Shown here: positions 60,560-64,000 of the stretch, one piece after another
Layout of the letters: the number at the start of each line of letters is the position of its first letter
How positions within the stretch are numbered: the stretch's first letter is position 1
DNA from: Acanthaster planci
Taxonomy: Eukaryota > Echinodermata > Asteroidea > Valvatida > Acanthasteridae
Length of the DNA: 64,000 nucleotides
NCBI RefSeq assembly: GCF_001949145.1
Contig: NW_019091453.1
Span: forward strand, 355,019 to 419,018
Direction of reading: 5' to 3'
Translations under genes and position numbers: made by a program
Notes under the pieces: generated by a model
What the model saw: the letters and a program-made list of their open reading frames with translations, nothing else
Database searches by the model: none
What the model was told of the DNA's origin: nothing

Positions 60560-61960
60560 CAATTGGTGTTTTTCATACCCTTGGCAAATAGCTGTTTCAT
60601 TTCTTTCCTCTTCCCCTCCCCCCATTTTTTTTTCCAGGAGGGACAAGTGCCCTGTTGTTCCCCCTGCAGGACATGCATGGGTCCAACATTCTACCAATGC
60701 ATCCAACCCCCCCCCAATTCCTTCACTCCAGTCTGAATGCAGTGGATGTGGCATGACACCTCCAGGGACACGACAGTCACATTTCCTGGACTGCCTGCTG
60801 CAAATGCCTGCACTGAGGCCCTTGTTGCCTAGAAGCTAAGATAGCCACAGGTTGTTGGGCAAGTGCAGACTTCGCCCCTCACAGCACCTCAATGTGTTAC
60901 CATGCCCTGCACCACCCCCAAGGCAGTATCCCAATAATGTTTAAACAAGCCTGGCCCCATTCTCCACATTTCTGATATTAGTGCAGATGTTATTAGTTAT
61001 CATTTTTCCCCTTGCAGGGGGGGGGCAAACTGTAACCCAGGGCAGCAATGTTGCTCTGTCATCACCTGGAGACCTGAGGCTGTCAGGCCTGAATGTTATA
61101 AGTGACAAGAACAAGTGTAAGCTATTTCATTGATTGGGTTCTGCTGTGAGGGACTTCCAGCATGGAAAGTCTTGACATATAGGATATGGTTTACAATCGA
61201 TGTGTTTGAAGGGTCCCCCCCACCTTCCCTTAGAAATGTCGAGGATCATTGATCTTGCTGGTCAGAAAACAGATTGATTGCAGTGGTTTTGGGTAGAAAA
61301 GGTGGCCATGGGGGAGATGTGAGTGATTCACTTAGGGAAGGAAATCCACAACTTGACCTAAAAAAACATGAATTTCACATTCAAAGATCAAGATCTGTAT
61401 GAAACTATACGCTGAAATGCACTGATAAAAGAATCATTACCCATATCAAAGTATCAAAGCCTTTTGATACATTCAAACCAGGCCTCGTCAAAAGACTGCA
61501 TTCTCCCAAAAGCCCCTCTAGATGCACATGACAAATCTATAGGCACGCATGCCAAAGATACGAGTTGTTTCGAATGAGAACTTGTACGGTTGCTCACCTG
61601 CAGTTTTGGCACTGTTCATGCCCCCAGATCCTCTTGAGTGATGCTCAAATAGCCATGGCCTCATGCTCACCTCCTACTTGGCAGACTCTCCATCAACCCT
61701 GTTTCCCCTAGATCTCTTACTATTTCCTGAGTCATCACTCATTCTGCAGGGTACCCAATCTTTATCTCCACTGAACTGGTCCTCTTGATGTTAAAACCAT
61801 TCTCCAATTTCCTGGTGGTTGACATTTGGAGGTATTCATTTCTCAAGGCCTATGTCCAGCTTATCAAGTAGAAACATACTCCCCCTTAAAGCTGGTCACA
61901 AGGATAAACACCAGTAAGTAGTTCATGTTAGGGTGTGAGGTCTCTGAAGTTTGGTAACCA
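60560..61960. other. Non-coding stretch
   Basis: A plus-strand open frame at 60540-60839 is proline- and cysteine-rich but overlaps homopolymer C runs and has no recognised domain. Nothing else is supported. Confidence 0.35.
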
Positions 61961-61966
61961 TCTCGT

Positions 61967-62155
61967 TCAGAGTTGCTTTTGGCAAAACTCAGCTAAAATT
62001 GCACCTCCATATACATGAGTTTTTGGGGCCTGTTGTTCTAGCAGCTCCTCCATTTCTTCAGATCTCACAAAAGTGCCCAACTTCTTGGTGTCAAGCAAGA
62101 CATCTTTATCCGCCAGCTCCACTTTCCTGCACCAGGCAACTACTTCATACATCAT
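61967..62155 (-). CDS. Small acidic open frame, 62 codons, unknown
   Basis: On the minus strand it starts with a double ATG after an in-frame TAG and ends TGA. It reads MMYEVVAWCRKVELADKDVL, then LLDTKKLGTFVRSEEMEELL and PKTHVYGGAILAEFCQKQL. The balanced Glu/Lys/Leu content looks like a helical soluble protein rather than random translation. No pyrimidine tract or donor bounds it cleanly. It could be a fragment of a retrocopy or an exon with missed borders. No family is recognised. Confidence 0.3.
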   Translation of the reverse strand: MMYEVVAWCRKVELADKDVLLDTKKLGTFVRSEEMEELLEQQAPKTHVYGGAILAEFCQKQL

Positions 62156-62159
62156 GCTC

Positions 62160-62830
62160 TATCCTCCCGCTGGTCAACCACTTCAACTTTTTTCTCTTGA
62201 GACCATGGTGTTCTGCAGTTGTTCAGTTTTGTCAGTGCATTTAAACTGATTCTCAGAAGTATTATATGTTACAAATTACAAATGGCTCAGGTTTTATGAT
62301 CAATGCCATCCTCTTAGCTGTCTTCAGCATTTCTCTGAACCAGCCAAGGTTTCCCATCAATACATCTGGGAATATTCGTTAAACTGTTCAACAAAATGTC
62401 TGGTTTCAGATTCAGGATGAGGTTTTTGGAAAATTAAATTCTGGACTTTTGCTGTCCATTGAAAGTAGACAGGCTATTTTCATTTACTGGAGGGGTTTCC
62501 AGAAAATATTCAGTGCGAGGGCTGCTAAAGTTGTTGGAACTTTTGGAACTTTTCATTAGAGCAAAGGTAAAGAGGTCCTAACTCGGATCTTTTGAAGACC
62601 GGGATCAGTTCCTCTGTTGACAGTTGGTGTATGGCTGTCTGTGGAATCTGTAAGAGAAAGAAAACCAAAAATTAAGTGATATGGAGTAACGAAAAAAAGG
62701 AGAATGCAGAAATGAAATTAAGGACATTATAGAAAAACTATACTATTTCCATCTCGTTTACTGTTTTTTATTTCAAGAAAAACGTTAATAACAGAGAGAC
62801 GAAAAGAGAGGAATAATTTCAAGAAGCTTA
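62160..62830. other. Non-coding stretch
   Basis: No supported feature. Confidence 0.35.
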
Positions 62831-62831
62831 C

Positions 62832-62962
62832 AACTCTGAATGCCAACAATAGCCAACTGGAAGTGCTTGCAGCACGCCCAAGCACATACAGGAAATTGAT
62901 GGGATTTTGCCAAGACAGCACCCTGAGTGGAATTCTGATGTGCTGAGTCCAACGTCAGAAAA
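62832..62962 (-). CDS. Candidate 131-nt exon
   Basis: On the minus strand it ends at a strong donor (GAGTT|GTAAGC). The acceptor (AAATTGGACAG) is weak. Three frames are open. Two read well as protein: SFLTLDSAHQNSTQGAVLAK followed by CAWACCKHFQLAIVGIQS, and FSDVGLSTSEFHSGCCLGKI and on. The absence of stops in all frames over 130 bases is mildly suggestive, but the frame is unresolved. Confidence 0.3.
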
Positions 62963-63649
62963 CTGTCCAATTTAGCTTATCATTGAGTGGAATATTGTTA
63001 TCAAGGACCCTCAGACAATCCCTGTGGACTTTTTTGCCACATCCTCCGAAGACTCTGGGCTATTTTTCATTTACTAGTTCATCCCCACTTTCATTTCATC
63101 AAAGTTAGGCAGGTGGCTCCCCTTACATTTCTGTTTGGTTCAATTAAAACTGTCGGGAGGGGAAAAAAATCAGTTAAGTCTTTCAAAGTTTTACCATAAT
63201 ACATGATTCATTTCTCCCTTTTGAGTAACAACAAAATGCAATTGAAGCTACATTTTTGAAAGCATCAACCCTTTTTTGTACATCTTGAGCTAATGACACG
63301 CAAACACTTCAGCACCTGCTGTCCAGTGGAAGTTTTGACAAAAACAAAAACACAGCTCCATAAGTTACCATGCCTGCAGAGAAAGACACTCCACCACCAA
63401 CATAACATCTGTGGTGCATTACAGTTTTAAATTAACATCGATAAATTGAACATAGCGCTCTGATTAATTCAATTACGGCCGACCGAGCCACGCTCTGCCA
63501 AGTCAGGAAGACATGTCCTATACTTGGAATTCTCCAGACATTTGACAGGAAGCCGCCACAAACGGAAACTACCAAGACTTGGTCAAGGCCTGGAAAGGAA
63601 GCTGGGCATTAGCTGGGTCTGGGGGCAGTTCTCTTGTACATGTACATAC

Positions 63650-63687
63650 CAACCCTACTTTAAGAAGAATCTCACTGATGCCTTGAC
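63650..63687 (-). CDS. Candidate 38-nt exon (weak)
   Basis: On the minus strand acceptor GATATTTGCTTTCTAG and donor TTG|GTATGT bound a segment reading QGISEILLKVGL. Short, and therefore weak evidence. Confidence 0.2.
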
Positions 63688-63764
63688 CTAGAAAGCAAAT
63701 ATCCAACCAGGTGGGGCTCCGGTCACACTTGACTTGCAGAAAACTGACCCACACCTCATTCCAG

Positions 63765-63785
63765 ACTTTAGATGAATCCGTGCAT
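63765..63785 (+). CDS. Possible 21-nt microexon
   Basis: A good acceptor (CCCACACCTCATTCCAG) and a strong donor (GTAAGTAG) flank 21 bases reading TLDESVH in phase 0; the other two frames contain stops. Microexons of this size are known in animal neuronal genes. Here the support is only the flanking signals. Confidence 0.2.
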
Positions 63786-64000
63786 GTAAGTAGCCAAACC
63801 TGTTGCTGCAGCTTTCCAGATCGCAGACAACATTTTTAAAAAATGAAGTCTTGAATAAACATTCTCACATCGGGATTATCTGGGGGAATGTTGAATACCA
63901 ACTTGAAGACAATGATACGATCAAATTGTTCAATTGTAATGCTTTTGAATCCAGACCGTTGACAAGAGAAAATCTTATCAAGACTGGGATAAAAGCAATG

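Noticed and set aside
1-64000. CRISPR array, bacterial operons or an integrated virus
   Set aside because: No regularly spaced direct repeats, no ribosome-binding-site-led gene clusters, and no retroviral or other viral protein motifs were seen.

Overview
The window reads as eukaryotic, most likely nuclear DNA of a marine invertebrate animal (echinoderm, hemichordate or lancelet type is my guess). By eye it is AT-rich and very gene-poor. No bacterial-style operon or long continuous reading frame is present. Palindromes built on TACATGTA and AGGCCTA recur throughout. The recognisable structures are interspersed transposable elements, tandem duplications, tRNA-like SINE heads, homopolymer runs and short open segments flanked by splice-like signals. 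The species is not determined.

Layout. 1-2.6 kb: non-coding, with a CpG-dense block holding a perfect TGACGTCA site. 2.67-2.94 kb: a large palindromic element whose two arms each carry a tRNA-like T-arm. 3.55-3.8 kb: a decayed minisatellite. 4-11.5 kb: nothing convincing. 11.49-12.32 kb: an 822-bp DNA transposon flanked by TTAA with a possible THAP-domain remnant. 12.68-13.92 kb: two tandem duplications and a perfect hairpin. 19.4-22.5 kb: the most coding-like block. It is a minus-strand gene relic read in several frames, with in-frame stops and shifts, interrupted by a 789-bp inverted-repeat element rich in ACCCGGGT-type motifs. 27.4-28.3 kb: the longest open frame (195 codons, no known domain), followed by a plausible first coding exon. 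32-48 kb: scattered candidate exons on both strands. The best is a phase-compatible plus-strand chain of four at 42,450-44,195 that ends in a stop. 49.8-51.4 kb: a 1.6-kb foldback element with 21-bp tandem repeats in its arms. 60.25-60.55 kb: a piggyBac-like TTAA MITE. A repeat family is present twice in opposite orientation (43.4 kb and 59.1 kb).

How it fits together. The window is probably intronic or intergenic space of one or more large split genes, colonised by cut-and-paste elements. I recognised no complete gene and no protein family with confidence. All exon calls are inferences from reading frame plus splice-like signals and carry low to moderate confidence. In sequence this AT-rich some of them will be chance. 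The transposon and duplication calls are directly visible and firmer.
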